From Massilia phyllostachyos (GTDB taxonomy: Bacteria; Pseudomonadota; Gammaproteobacteria; Burkholderiales; Burkholderiaceae_D), in assembly GCF_021044825.1 (NCBI RefSeq), contig NZ_JAJNOC010000009.1:155689-219688 (forward strand): a stretch of 64,000 nucleotides of DNA, given 5' to 3'. The notes below the pieces were generated by a model. That model did no database searches, was not told the DNA's origin, and worked only from the letters and a program-made list of their open reading frames with translations. The translations under genes were made by a program, and so were the position numbers. Shown piece by piece: positions 52,271-63,156 of this stretch (the first letter of the stretch is position 1; each line of letters starts with the position of its first letter).

Positions 52271-54469
52271 ATGAGCATTCTCGACTACGCACCGGTCGGC
52301 ATCGTCGACGACCGCGACACCCTCTTGACCACCCTGCAAAACGGCGCCGTCGCCGCCACGCTCACCGCCGTCGACACCGGCCCCTTGAGCGGCGGCCGCT
52401 GGATCATCGACGCCCAGTCCGTCCCCGGCCTGTTCTCGATCGCCTACAACCCGGCCGTCGACGAATCGGCGCGCCTGATCCTGAACAATGCGGCGCTGCT
52501 GCCCGCGGTCGGCAGCGCCGCCACGGTGACCGTCCACTACTACGACAAGAACCAGCTCGACGCCGCCGGCAATCCGCGCGCCGGCAGCGGCTACGCCGAC
52601 ACCCTGATCTATAACGTGGAAGCCGGCACGACCCGCGACCTGGCCGGCTTCGGCGCCGACCTCGGCCTCGGCACGGCGGCGCGCGGCGCCAGCCCGGAAC
52701 TGGCCACGCTCTCGACCGGCCAGTTCCTGGCCGTGTGGGAGTCGCGCGACGGCGCCATCCAGGCCCAGGTGCGCAATGCCAACGGCAACGCGGCGACCGG
52801 CGTGTTCCCGGTCACCGCCGCCGGCGACGGCGTGCCGGAATCCAGCCCGGCGGTGGCGGCGCTCGCCAACGGCCGCGCCGTGGTGGCGTATGCCAGCGAT
52901 GCCTGGGGCACCCCGCGTGTGAGTTATAGGATCACCGACGCGTCGGGCAACCTCGGCGCGGAAGTGGTGGTCGGCGCCGGCGGCGACACCGGCATGCCGG
53001 ACGTGGTGGCGCTGCAGAACGGCGGCTTCGCGTTTGCCTGGCGCGTCGGCGGCCAGATCCACGTGCGCACGGCGGACGCGGCCGGCAACCTGGTCGGCGG
53101 CGAGCAGGTCTACGGCAGCCTCGGCAGCGCCTTCAGCCCGAGCCTGGCGGCCGTCAACGGCGGCTACGTGGTGAGCTGGGGGGAACTTGGCGACGGCAAC
53201 GTCTACGCCGCCCTGAACGGCGGCGCGCCGATCGTCGTCAGCGGCGACGGCCTGGCCGCCACCCTGGCCACCGCGGCCCCGCTGGCCAACGTCACCGCGC
53301 TCGCCGGCGGCGGCTTCGTGGTGGCCTGGGACAGCTACGCCAACTCGCCCTGGGGCTATGCCAGCAGCGACATCTTCTTCCAGTTGTTCGACGCAGCCGG
53401 CAACCGTGTCGGCGCCATGACCCAGGCCAACGTCGACGCCGGCAGCGGCCGCTACGACGCCCACGTCAGCGCGCTGTCCGACGGCGGCTTCGTGGTCACC
53501 TGGGAATCGCAGTCCGGCGACTTCGACGGCAACGGCGTGTTCGGCCGCCGCTTCGACGCCGGCGGCGCCGCGCGCGACGTGCGCGAGTTCGCGATCAACG
53601 AATACCGGCAAGGCGACCAGTCGCACGTGGCCGTGACCGCGCTGGCGGGCGGCGGCTTCGCCAGCGCCTGGCTCGACACCCAGGCCGACGGCAGCGCCTA
53701 CGTCGAAGCGCGCGTGCTGGCCGGCAGCGCCGCGCCGGCCGAGACGCCGAGCGTGAGCACGCCCGCACCGACGCCGACCCCGACGCCTACGCCGACCCCG
53801 ACGCCGACCCCGTCCACCCCCGGCACGAGCAGCGGCGGCGGTTCGTCCAACCTGCCCGAACTGCGCGGCAGCGATGGCGTCAACCTGTTCACCTCGGCGG
53901 CCGGCAACCAGAAGATCGACGGCCTGGGCGGCATCGACACGGTGTCCTACGACATGAGCAAGAGCATGTATGCGATCACGCGCAGCGGCGCGGCCGCCAC
54001 CGTGGTCGACCGCACCGGCGCGGGCGGCACCGACAGCCTGGTGAACGTGGAGCGCCTGGCGTTTTCCGACGTCAGCGTGGCGCTCGACATCGACGGCAAC
54101 GCGGGCAAGGCCTATCGCCTGTACACGGCGGCCTACGACCGCACCCCGGACCTGCAGGGCCTGGGCTTCTGGATCAAGATGCTGGACAACGGCCTGAGCC
54201 TGGAGCAGATCGCGCCGAGCTTCACCACCAACGCCGAATTCCAGCGCCTCTACGGCACCCATACCAGCAATGCGGAGTTCGTCACGCTGCTGTACCAGAA
54301 CACCCTGCACCGTGCGCCCGAGACCGACGGCTTCAACTTCTGGATGACGGCGATGGACAAGGGCTTCTCGCGCGGCGACCTGCTGGCCTATTTCAGCGAA
54401 AGCCCGGAAAACCAGGCCCAGGTGATCGGCCAGATCCAGCACGGCATCGACTTCACGCCGTATGGCTGA
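52271..54469 (+). CDS. Large repeat protein with proline-threonine hinge and DUF4214 domain
   Basis: 732 residues without an N-terminal signal peptide. An N-terminal domain (1-130) contains AAVGSAATVTVHYYDKN-type strands. From about 140 to 490 there are at least six repeats with a consensus near VxALxxGGFVVxWxS (for example PDVVALQNGGFAFAWRVGGQ, VTALAGGGFVVAWDSYANSP, VSALSDGGFVVTWESQSGDF), compatible with a beta-propeller. A PTPTPT hinge (about 498-517) follows, coded by a tandem repeat, then a calcium-binding-like stretch and a DUF4214 domain (about 610-732; KAYRLYTAAYDRTPDLQGLG, LLYQNTLHRAPETDGFNFWM). DUF4214 domains occur in secreted and S-layer-like proteins exported by type I systems. 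Cell-surface or extracellular location is inferred; no transporter genes are adjacent. Confidence 0.85.
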   Translation: MSILDYAPVGIVDDRDTLLTTLQNGAVAATLTAVDTGPLSGGRWIIDAQSVPGLFSIAYNPAVDESARLILNNAALLPAVGSAATVTVHYYDKNQLDAAGNPRAGSGYADTLIYNVEAGTTRDLAGFGADLGLGTAARGASPELATLSTGQFLAVWESRDGAIQAQVRNANGNAATGVFPVTAAGDGVPESSPAVAALANGRAVVAYASDAWGTPRVSYRITDASGNLGAEVVVGAGGDTGMPDVVALQNGGFAFAWRVGGQIHVRTADAAGNLVGGEQVYGSLGSAFSPSLAAVNGGYVVSWGELGDGNVYAALNGGAPIVVSGDGLAATLATAAPLANVTALAGGGFVVAWDSYANSPWGYASSDIFFQLFDAAGNRVGAMTQANVDAGSGRYDAHVSALSDGGFVVTWESQSGDFDGNGVFGRRFDAGGAARDVREFAINEYRQGDQSHVAVTALAGGGFASAWLDTQADGSAYVEARVLAGSAAPAETPSVSTPAPTPTPTPTPTPTPTPSTPGTSSGGGSSNLPELRGSDGVNLFTSAAGNQKIDGLGGIDTVSYDMSKSMYAITRSGAAATVVDRTGAGGTDSLVNVERLAFSDVSVALDIDGNAGKAYRLYTAAYDRTPDLQGLGFWIKMLDNGLSLEQIAPSFTTNAEFQRLYGTHTSNAEFVTLLYQNTLHRAPETDGFNFWMTAMDKGFSRGDLLAYFSESPENQAQVIGQIQHGIDFTPYG
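53768..53815 (+). repeat. Tandem repeat coding the proline-threonine hinge
   Basis: Alternating CCGACG and CCGACC/CCTACG hexamers coding Pro-Thr pairs. Such a run can change length by slippage, altering the hinge in units of two residues without changing frame. Confidence 0.8.
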
Positions 54470-54506
54470 TCCCGCAGGGTGACGCGGCGAGGTCCGCGGA
54501 ACCAGC

Positions 54507-55241
54507 CTACAGTGTGGTATCGGGCGGCTGGTGTTCGCGCATGCGCAGCGCTTCGCCGATCATCACCAGCACCGGCCCGTGCGCCGCTTCCAGCCCGTGC
54601 GCGAGGCGGCCCAGGTCGAGGCGCAGCACGCGCTGGTCCGGGCGGCTGCAGTTCTCGATGACGACCACCGGCATGTCCCGCCGGCGTCCCTGGGCAAGCA
54701 GGCGCGCGGCGGTGGCGATGGCTTCGCGCCCGCCCATGTACTGGATCAGGGTGTCGGTGTGGGGCAGGGCGACTTCCTCGATCGAGTGTTCGGGGGCGGT
54801 GCTGGAGGTGAAGAAAGAGACGCTGCGGGCGACGCCGCGCTTGGTGAGCGGCTGCCGGGTCGCGGCCGCGGCGGCGACCGCGGTGGTGATGCCGGGGACG
54901 ATCTCGACCTCGATCCCGGCCGCTTCCAGCGCGCGCAACTCCTCGTCGGCGCGGCCGAACAGCATCGGGTCGCCGCCTTTGAGGCGCACGACGAGCGCGT
55001 ACTTGTGTGCGCAGTCGACCAGTTGTTGATTGATGAGGTCTTGTGCGACCGAGCGCTGGCCGGAGCGCTTGCCGACCGAGATCAGTTCGGCCTGGCCGCA
55101 CAGCGCCAGCATTTCGGGCGTGACCAGGGCGTCATAGAGCACGACCTCGGCCTGCGCCAACAGGCGCGCGCCGCGCACGGTGATGAGGTCGGCGGCGCCG
55201 GGCCCGGCTCCTACCAGATAGACTTTGCCCAGCCCCGCCAT
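54507..55241 (-). CDS. cobA: Uroporphyrinogen-III C-methyltransferase
   Basis: 244 residues of the SUMT family. Motifs: VYLVGAGPGAADLITVRG (SAM-binding start), VVRLKGGDPMLFGRADEE and VEIVPGITTAVAAAAAT. It makes precorrin-2 from uroporphyrinogen III, entering siroheme synthesis for CysI. Last gene of the cys operon, 13 bases after cysN. The single-domain form means the CysG oxidase/chelatase steps are elsewhere, with CbiX at 51705 a candidate chelatase. Confidence 0.95.
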   Translation of the reverse strand: MAGLGKVYLVGAGPGAADLITVRGARLLAQAEVVLYDALVTPEMLALCGQAELISVGKRSGQRSVAQDLINQQLVDCAHKYALVVRLKGGDPMLFGRADEELRALEAAGIEVEIVPGITTAVAAAAATRQPLTKRGVARSVSFFTSSTAPEHSIEEVALPHTDTLIQYMGGREAIATAARLLAQGRRRDMPVVVIENCSRPDQRVLRLDLGRLAHGLEAAHGPVLVMIGEALRMREHQPPDTTL

Positions 55242-55254
55242 ACGACTCCTTCGC

Positions 55255-56562
55255 TCAGTGATCCAGGCGGATCATACCCGCGGCGACGGTCTGGTGGGTG
55301 ACTTCGTCGATCAGGATGAAGGCCCCGGTGGCGCGGTTGTCGGCATAGGCGTCGGCCGCCAGCGGCTGCTGCACGGTGAGCTGCACGGTCGCGATGTCGT
55401 TCAGCTTGAGGCCTTCGGCGGCATGACGCTGCTGGGTGTTGACGTCCAGGATGCTGTCGACGCTCTTGATCTTCGCGGCGGTCTGGCGGGTGCCGTGCTT
55501 GATCCAGTACTTGCGGCGCGCGTCGAGCGGCTCGTCCGACATCCAGCACACGTCGGCCACGACCTGCTTGAGCTGGGTCGCCGGTTGCTCGCTGCTGGCC
55601 AGCAGGTCGCCGCGCGAGATGTCCAGGTATTCGTTCAGCAGCAGCGTGATCGACTGGCCGGCGGACGCGGACTGCAGCGAGCCGTCGAAGGTCACGATGT
55701 CCTTGACGGTCGCGGTCTGGCCCGAAGGCTGCACGATGAGCTTATCGCCAACCGCCACACGGCCCGATTCGATGCGGCCCATGTAGCCGCGGAAGTCGTT
55801 CGCCTCGTGGCCATTGTGGCGCGCTACCAGCTGCACCGGGAAGCGGAACGGCGCGGCGTGCGATTCGTCGTAGACGGACAAAGCTTCCAGCAGCTCGATC
55901 AGGGTCGGGCCTTCGTACCAGGCCATTTTTTCTGAGCGCTCGACCACGTTGTCGCCACTGAGTGCCGACAGCGGGATCGCGGTGACGTCCTTCAGGCCCA
56001 GCGACTGGGCAAACTCCTGGTAAGCGCCGACGATGCGCTCGTAGACGGTGCGGTCGTAGTTCACCAGGTCCATCTTGTTGACGGCGACGATCACGTGCTC
56101 GATCTGCAGCAGCTTGGCGATGGTCGAGTGGCGCTTGGTCTGGGTCAGCAGGGTCACCGACCCATCGTCACCGAGCTTCACCTTCGAGACATCCACCAGG
56201 ATGATCACGGCGTCGGCGGTCGAGGCGCCGGTCACCATATTGCGGGTGTACTGCTCGTGGCCCGGGGTGTCGGCGATGATGAACTTGCGCTTCGGGGTGG
56301 CGAAGTAGCGGTAGGCGACGTCGATGGTGATGCCCTGTTCGCGCTCGGCTTCGAGGCCGTCGGTCAGCAGCGACAGGTCGATGGTGTCGCCCACGGTGCG
56401 CTTGTGCTTGGAGCGCGAGACGGCGGCCAGCTGGTCGGCGAAGATGCCCTTGCTGTCGAACAGCAGGCGGCCGATCAGGGTGCTCTTGCCGTCGTCGACG
56501 GAGCCGGCGGTGATGAAGCGCAGCAGGCCTCGTTGATTGAGATTGTCAGTCATCGCGTTCAT
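55255..56562 (-). CDS. cysN: Sulfate adenylyltransferase subunit 1 (GTPase)
   Basis: 435 residues, EF-Tu-like GTPase. G1 is GSVDDGKSTLIGRLLFD, G3 DTPGHEQYTRNM, G4 NKMDLVNYD. GTP hydrolysis drives ATP sulfurylation by CysD. No fused APS kinase (CysC) domain, which agrees with the APS-type reductase encoded by cysH. Its start overlaps the cysD stop (TGATG). Confidence 0.96.
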   Translation of the reverse strand: MNAMTDNLNQRGLLRFITAGSVDDGKSTLIGRLLFDSKGIFADQLAAVSRSKHKRTVGDTIDLSLLTDGLEAEREQGITIDVAYRYFATPKRKFIIADTPGHEQYTRNMVTGASTADAVIILVDVSKVKLGDDGSVTLLTQTKRHSTIAKLLQIEHVIVAVNKMDLVNYDRTVYERIVGAYQEFAQSLGLKDVTAIPLSALSGDNVVERSEKMAWYEGPTLIELLEALSVYDESHAAPFRFPVQLVARHNGHEANDFRGYMGRIESGRVAVGDKLIVQPSGQTATVKDIVTFDGSLQSASAGQSITLLLNEYLDISRGDLLASSEQPATQLKQVVADVCWMSDEPLDARRKYWIKHGTRQTAAKIKSVDSILDVNTQQRHAAEGLKLNDIATVQLTVQQPLAADAYADNRATGAFILIDEVTHQTVAAGMIRLDH

Positions 56563-57500
56563 CAGAAATATCCTTGCTTCTTGCGTTTTTCCATCGACGC
56601 TTCCGAGGTCTGGTCGTCCATCCGGGTCGCGCCGCGCTCGGTCACTTCGGTGACGGCGGTTTCGGCGATGATGTTGTCCACGGTGCTGGCCGTCGAGGCC
56701 ACCGGGCAGGTGCAGGAGATGTCGCCCACGGTACGGAAGCGCACGGTGCGGGTTTCGACCGTTTCGCCTTCGCGCGCCGGGGTCAGGGGCGTCAGCGGCA
56801 CCAGCAGGCCGTTACGCGGAATCACCTCGCGCTCGTGCGCAAAATAGATCGAGGGCAGGGCCAGCTTTTCGCGGGCAATGTACTGCCAGACGTCGAGTTC
56901 GGTCCAGTTCGAGATCGGAAACACGCGCATGTTCTCGCCCGGGTGGACGCGGGTGTTATACAGGTCCCACAGTTCCGGACGCTGGGCCTTCGGGTCCCAC
57001 TGGCCGAATTCGTCGCGGAAGGAGAAGATGCGCTCCTTGGCGCGCGCCTTTTCCTCGTCGCGGCGGGCGCCGCCGATGCAGGCGTCGAAACCGTGTTCGG
57101 CGATGGTTTCCAGCAGGGTCACGGCCTGGGCCGCGTTGCGCGAATCCGTCTGCGGATGACGCAGGCGCACGGTGCCGCGCCGGATCGACTCCTCGACCGA
57201 GCCGACGATCAGGCGCTCGCCCAGCTCCGCCACGCGCGCATCGCGGAAGGCGATCACTTCGTCGAAGTTGTGGCCGGTGTCGATGTGCACCAGGGGGAAA
57301 GGGAATTTACCCGGACGGAAGGCCTTCTCGGCCAGGCGCAGCAGCACGACCGAATCCTTGCCGCCCGAGAACAGCAGGGCAGGGTTGCTGCATTCGGCCG
57401 CCACCTCGCGCAGGATGTGGATGGCCTCGGATTCGAGGGCGTCGAGGTGGCGCGCATTCACGTCCGTGAGCACGGCCGGATTGTCGAGGTAGGTCGTCAT
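56562..57500 (-). CDS. cysD: Sulfate adenylyltransferase subunit 2
   Basis: 312 residues, PP-loop ATP pyrophosphatase type. The PP-loop is LLFSGGKDSVVLLRL and the downstream HIDTGHNFDEVIAFRD, GARRDEEKARAKERIFSFRD are standard for CysD. It activates sulfate to adenosine 5'-phosphosulfate together with CysN. Conserved end RKKQGYF. Located between cysH and cysN in the operon. Confidence 0.96.
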   Translation of the reverse strand: MTTYLDNPAVLTDVNARHLDALESEAIHILREVAAECSNPALLFSGGKDSVVLLRLAEKAFRPGKFPFPLVHIDTGHNFDEVIAFRDARVAELGERLIVGSVEESIRRGTVRLRHPQTDSRNAAQAVTLLETIAEHGFDACIGGARRDEEKARAKERIFSFRDEFGQWDPKAQRPELWDLYNTRVHPGENMRVFPISNWTELDVWQYIAREKLALPSIYFAHEREVIPRNGLLVPLTPLTPAREGETVETRTVRFRTVGDISCTCPVASTASTVDNIIAETAVTEVTERGATRMDDQTSEASMEKRKKQGYF

Positions 57501-57523
57501 AGTGTTTTGCCAGTTGCAGCGGC

Positions 57524-58240
57524 TCAGGCCGCTACGGATTTAATGCGAATAAGTTTGCCATCGACCACGTGCAGGCCGCATTCCTTCGATTCCGGATTTT
57601 CCCACCACCAGCGTCCGGCGCGCACGTCCTCGCCCGGCTGGACCGCGCGGGTGCAGGGTTCGCAGCCGATCGAGGGGTAGCCGCGATCATGGAGGGCATT
57701 GTAGGGCACATTGTTGCTGCGCAGGTATTCCCAGACGTTCTCTTCCGACCAGTCGGCCAGGGGATTGAACTTCTGCATGCCGTGGGCCGCATCGTCTTCC
57801 TGCACGGCCAGCTCGGCGCGGGTGCTCGACTGGGAACGGCGCTGGCCGGTGATCCAGGCCGCCTTGCCGCTCAGGGCGCGGCCCAGAGGCTCGACCTTGC
57901 GGATGCGGCAGCATTCCTTGCGCATGTCGACGCTGTCGTAGAAGGCGTTCAGTCCATTCTGCGCGACATAGGTTTCCACCGCTTCCGGCTGCGGACGGAA
58001 CAGGGCGATCTCGTAGCCGTAGGTGTCGCGCACCCGGTCCAGCATGTCGAGGGTCTCGGCGTGCAGGCGGCCGGTCTCCAGCGAAAAGATGCCGATCGGC
58101 AGCTGCGCTTTCAGGATCAGGTCGGTCAGGACCATGTCCTCGGCCGCCAGGCTGGAGGCGAACACGGCGGGCGAATGATCGCGGGCGATGCGCGCCAGGA
58201 TGGCTCCCGTCTCCTCGACGCGGTGGTGCAGATCGCTCAT
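57524..58240 (-). CDS. cysH: Adenylylsulfate (APS/PAPS) reductase
   Basis: 238 residues from ATG 58238-58240. Two cysteine pairs, Cys110-Cys111 (RKECCRIRKVEPL) and Cys193/Cys196 (GCEPCTRAV), are the [4Fe-4S] ligands present in APS reductases and missing in Escherichia coli-type PAPS reductases; the catalytic cysteine is Cys221 in SKECGLH. So it probably reduces APS directly, and no APS kinase is needed, matching the operon. The PP-loop-like SSLAAEDMVLTD lies near residue 29. Confidence 0.94.
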   Translation of the reverse strand: MSDLHHRVEETGAILARIARDHSPAVFASSLAAEDMVLTDLILKAQLPIGIFSLETGRLHAETLDMLDRVRDTYGYEIALFRPQPEAVETYVAQNGLNAFYDSVDMRKECCRIRKVEPLGRALSGKAAWITGQRRSQSSTRAELAVQEDDAAHGMQKFNPLADWSEENVWEYLRSNNVPYNALHDRGYPSIGCEPCTRAVQPGEDVRAGRWWWENPESKECGLHVVDGKLIRIKSVAA

Positions 58241-58251
58241 GTCGTGAATCC

Positions 58252-58801
58252 TCAGATGCCTGCGCCGACGTCGTTGAGTTCCGGCGGCGTGCCGCGCGGG
58301 GCGCGGCGGAACAGCGGCAGCGGCTGGTCGACCGACGCCTGGTAGGTCTCCGAGAACACGGTCAAGCCCTTGAGGGCGTCGTGGATGCTGCGGTCCTGGC
58401 GGGTGGCGAAGGCGTCGAAACCGACGCGCGACAGCGGCCACAGCTGGTCGCGCAGGACGTCGCCGATGGCGCGCAGCTCGCCGGTATAGGCCAGGCGCTT
58501 GCGCAGGTTGAAGGCGGTGGAATAGCCGCGGCCGTCCGAGAACTTCGGGAAGTCGACAGCGACCACGCCGAAACGCGGCAAGTCGTCCTTGATGGCGGCA
58601 GCCTGCTCGTCCGGCGCCAGCCAGACGCCGACGGCGGCGCGCCGCGACAGGTTCTCGCGCTGTGCTTGCCACACGGTCAGGGGGACAATGATCTTGCCTT
58701 CCGGGACTTCAACGGCTTCCGGCGTCTGGCCTTCGTCGAGGCGCAGCACGCTCCAGTCATCGTCGACCACTTCGCGGTGTTTGATAATCTGCTTGTGCGA
58801 A

Positions 58802-58809
<8 letters not shown>
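58252..58809 (-). CDS. DUF934 protein of sulfite reduction operon
   Basis: 185 residues, DUF934. Contains LRLDEGQTPEAVEVPEGKII, FPKFSDGRGYSTAFNLRKRL and LRDQLWPLSRVGFDAF, typical for the family that follows cysI in betaproteobacteria. It is thought to help siroheme-dependent sulfite reduction, possibly as an electron-transfer or assembly partner, but the function is unproven. The start overlaps the cysI stop by eight bases (ATGCTTAA). Confidence 0.9.
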
Positions 58810-60490
<1,681 letters not shown>

Positions 60491-60586
60491 GGTCTCGTCC
60501 AATGGGGGCAAACATTGTCCACCCGTTAAATGTTTGGTCAAGTTTACGGGTCCCGCTATATATTCCAAACTACGGAGAATTCATTT

Positions 60587-60613
60587 GCTTATATGCGTAA
60601 CTCGAATAAGCAT
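60587..60613. promoter_or_regulatory. Inverted repeat between cysI and cysB
   Basis: TGCTTAT (60587-60593) and ATAAGCA (60607-60613) form an exact inverted repeat with 13-base spacer, in the AT-rich divergent region. Beside it ATTCC (60563-60567) and GGAGAAT lie face to face. Either could be the CysB binding site; CysB sites are loosely conserved, so this is a guess from position. Confidence 0.45.
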
Positions 60614-60672
60614 CTTAAAATGTCGTTTGCAGCCGCCTTTATCAAAAACATACCAAGAACCGACCAACCTTC

Positions 60673-61611
60673 ATGAATCTTCACCAGCTGCGCTTCGTGC
60701 GCGAAGCCGTGCGTCAGAACTACAACCTGACCGACGCGGCCAAAGCGCTGTTCACTTCCCAGCCCGGGGTCTCGAAAGCCATCATCGAACTCGAGGAAGA
60801 GCTCGGCGTGGACATCTTCACCCGCCACGGCAAGCGCATCCGCGGGCTGACCGAGCCGGGCCGCCTGGTGCTGCAGTCGGTCGAGCTGATCATGCAGGAA
60901 ATCGACAGCCTGAAACGGATCGGCAAGGAATACGCGGCCCACGACAGCGGCAGCTTCACCATCGCCACCACCCACACCCAGGCGCGCTACATGTTGCCGA
61001 AGGTGGTGCAGGCCTTCATGCAGAAGTTCCCGAAAGTGCGCCTGTCCCTGCTGCAAGGCAATCCGAAGCAGATCGCCGACATGGTCAAGAACGACCAGGC
61101 CGATCTCGCCATCGCCACCGAGTCGATCGCGTCGGTGGACGGGCTGATCACGCTGCCGTGCTACCAGTGGGAACACGTGCTGGTGGTGCCGCCGGACCAT
61201 GGGCTGACGCGCTCGAAGGCGGTGTCGCTGGAAGAGATCGCGTCCTACCCGGTGATCACCTATGATGCCGCCTTTGCCGGCCGCAGCAAGATCGATCACG
61301 CCTTCGGCCTGCGCAACCTGAAGCCGGACGTGCTGCTGGAAGCCATCGACGCCGACGTCATCAAGACCTATGTCGAACTGGGCATGGGGGTGGGCATCAT
61401 CGCCGGCATGGCCTTCGACCCGGAACGCGACCGCAACCTGCGCGCCATTCCCGTGGGCCAGCTGTTCGGCATGAACACCTCGCGGGTGGCGGTGAAGCAG
61501 GGCGCCTATCTGCGCAGCTATATCTACACCTTCATCGAACTGCTGGCGCCGACCCTGAACCGCAAGATGGTCGAGTCGGCCATGCGCGGCGGCGACAACT
61601 ACGAACTGTAA
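60673..61611 (+). CDS. cysB: LysR-type regulator CysB
   Basis: 312 residues. Winged helix-turn-helix at the N-terminus (MNLHQLRFVREAVRQNYNLT, AAKALFTSQPGVSKAIIELE), then the effector domain with TTHTQARYMLPKVVQAFMQK, the strongly conserved CysB/Cbl stretch, and DADVIKTYVELGMGVGIIAG. Activates the cys genes under sulfur limitation, with N-acetylserine as inducer in enteric bacteria. Divergent from cysI with a 182-base shared control region. Confidence 0.95.
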   Translation: MNLHQLRFVREAVRQNYNLTDAAKALFTSQPGVSKAIIELEEELGVDIFTRHGKRIRGLTEPGRLVLQSVELIMQEIDSLKRIGKEYAAHDSGSFTIATTHTQARYMLPKVVQAFMQKFPKVRLSLLQGNPKQIADMVKNDQADLAIATESIASVDGLITLPCYQWEHVLVVPPDHGLTRSKAVSLEEIASYPVITYDAAFAGRSKIDHAFGLRNLKPDVLLEAIDADVIKTYVELGMGVGIIAGMAFDPERDRNLRAIPVGQLFGMNTSRVAVKQGAYLRSYIYTFIELLAPTLNRKMVESAMRGGDNYEL

Positions 61612-61627
61612 GAACCAAGGAAAGACC

Positions 61628-62296
61628 ATGAGTAACAACCCTGTCGTCGACTTCTACACCGCCATCGCGGACCACTACGACGCCCAATTCCACGACGAGA
61701 GCGACGAAGACCGCCAGGACGACCTCGACGACGTCGCCGAACAAGTCTCCGAGCTGATGCGCGGCCACACGGTGCTGGAACTCGGCTGCGGCACCGGCTA
61801 CTTCACCGACGTGATCGCCGAGACCGCCACGCAGGTGATCGCCACCGACGCCAGCGAAGCGATGCTGAACGTGGCGCGCGAGCATGGCGAGGAGCTGGAG
61901 AACGTGCGCTACCGCGTGGTGGACGCGCTCGACATCCCGCTCGACATCGCCGAGGGCGGCAAGATCACGGCCGTGTTCGCCGGTTTCCTGTGGTCGCATT
62001 TCAAGAAGGAGCAGCAGGACGCCTTCCTGGCCGGCCTGCGCGCGCGCATCGGCAAGGATGCGCTGCTGGTGCTGATCGACGACGAATACGTCGAGGGCGC
62101 GAGTCCGACGGTCGCCCGCACCGATGCCCAGGGCAATACCTGGGCCCAGTTCGTCGACGCCGACGGCCAGCGCCACGAGCTGCCGAAGAACTATCCGACC
62201 GACAGCGCACTGCGCAAGCGCCTCGGCACTGCGGTGCGCGAGATCAAGATCGGGCGCTGGGATTCCTGCTGGGCGCTGACCTGCAGGCTGAAGTGA
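61628..62296 (+). CDS. Class I SAM-dependent methyltransferase
   Basis: 222 residues. Motif I VLELGCGTGYFTDVIAET, motif II region VIATDASEAMLNVAREHG and VVDALDIPLDIAEG define the Rossmann-like methyltransferase. The N-terminus starts VDFYTAIADHYDAQFHDESD. The acceptor is unknown; similarity to UbiE/small-molecule type is general only. The start has AAGGAAAGACC. A perfect inverted repeat follows the gene (62303-62322). Confidence 0.88.
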   Translation: MSNNPVVDFYTAIADHYDAQFHDESDEDRQDDLDDVAEQVSELMRGHTVLELGCGTGYFTDVIAETATQVIATDASEAMLNVAREHGEELENVRYRVVDALDIPLDIAEGGKITAVFAGFLWSHFKKEQQDAFLAGLRARIGKDALLVLIDDEYVEGASPTVARTDAQGNTWAQFVDADGQRHELPKNYPTDSALRKRLGTAVREIKIGRWDSCWALTCRLK

Positions 62297-62302
62297 TCAT
62301 CC

Positions 62303-62322
62303 GGCTGACAATGTTGTCAGCC
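62303..62322 (+). terminator. Hairpin after the methyltransferase gene
   Basis: GGCTGACAA-TG-TTGTCAGCC, a perfect inverted repeat eight bases after the stop codon. No T run follows, so termination strength is uncertain. Next to it CCCCGGC-GCAG-GCCGGGG (62336-62353) is a further REP-like hairpin preceded by GACCGTCG, related to the repeats at 20237 and 39699. Confidence 0.5.
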
Positions 62323-62388
62323 TGAAGACCGTCGCCCCGGCGCAGGCCGGGGCCCCAGTTCGTACCGACGTGTCAGCCCGTGTAGCGA

Positions 62389-62970
62389 TCAGAATCCGCC
62401 GCGGCTCCCGCCGAGACTGATTCCGCCTCCACCCGACGCACCGCCACCGCCCGGCATTCCACCTCCACCGCCCGGCCCGCGGCCGCGTCCACCGCCGCCT
62501 TCCGGCCGGCTGCCACGCTCTGATCGTCCCTCGCCGCCGGGCCCGCCCGGCTGGCGCTCCAGCGTGCTGCGCACCTGCGCCATCAGTTTCGCGCGCTGGG
62601 TGTCGTCGAGGGCGTCGTTCATCGTCAGCCAGGTTTCGCGCAGGGCCAGGTCTTCGGACTGGGTGGCCGCCGCATCGGCGTCGAGCGGTGCGCTCAGGGT
62701 GCGCAGGTCGCCGGCCGCATCGGCCGCCAGCGCCTTCGCTGCCGCATCCAGCGCCTCGCGCCGCTCCTTGCGGGCGCGCAGGATGGTGCGGGTCTTGCGC
62801 TCGCTCTGTTCCCACAACAGGCGCTGGTTTTCGTTCAGGGCCAGTTCCTTGCGGATCTCCGGCGCCTGCATCAAGAGGTCTTCCGCGCGCCAGTCGGAAA
62901 TCGGGATCGCCCTGGCGGCGGGGAGGGCGCACAGCAGGGCGGCGGCGAAGGCGAAGGGCAGGAATTTCAT
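62389..62970 (-). CDS. Spy/CpxP-like periplasmic protein with glycine-rich tail
   Basis: 193 residues from MKFLPFAFAAALLCALPAAR, a signal peptide. Mature part is helical with charged residues (WRAEDLLMQAPEIRKELALN; LWEQSERKTRTILRARKERR; LALRETWLTMNDALDDTQRA), similar in plan to Spy/CpxP-type LTXXQ proteins, periplasmic chaperones controlled by envelope stress, although the LTXXQ motifs are altered (LNENQRLLW, LDDTQRAKL). From residue 150 the sequence is glycine and arginine-rich, probably disordered. Function unknown. Confidence 0.72.
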   Translation of the reverse strand: MKFLPFAFAAALLCALPAARAIPISDWRAEDLLMQAPEIRKELALNENQRLLWEQSERKTRTILRARKERREALDAAAKALAADAAGDLRTLSAPLDADAAATQSEDLALRETWLTMNDALDDTQRAKLMAQVRSTLERQPGGPGGEGRSERGSRPEGGGGRGRGPGGGGGMPGGGGASGGGGISLGGSRGGF

Positions 62971-63156
62971 GGTCAACGATTCAGAGAAGAAGATTGACAT
63001 TGTCTTTTGCCATACCGTAAAGCGGGGTTAGTCAGCTGTAAGGAAATGTTGCTGTTGCGTTAAATTGACAGAAATGATTAACAAATTTAATCCAGGAAAT
63101 ATAAATCGTCAGAAACTGGTATATTTACGTTCAGTTAAACTCAAATTGAGCAAATC

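Noticed and set aside
53768..53815. Short regular repeat considered as a CRISPR or regulatory array
   Set aside because: Units are six bases with no spacers and lie in frame inside a coding sequence, giving a Pro-Thr hinge.
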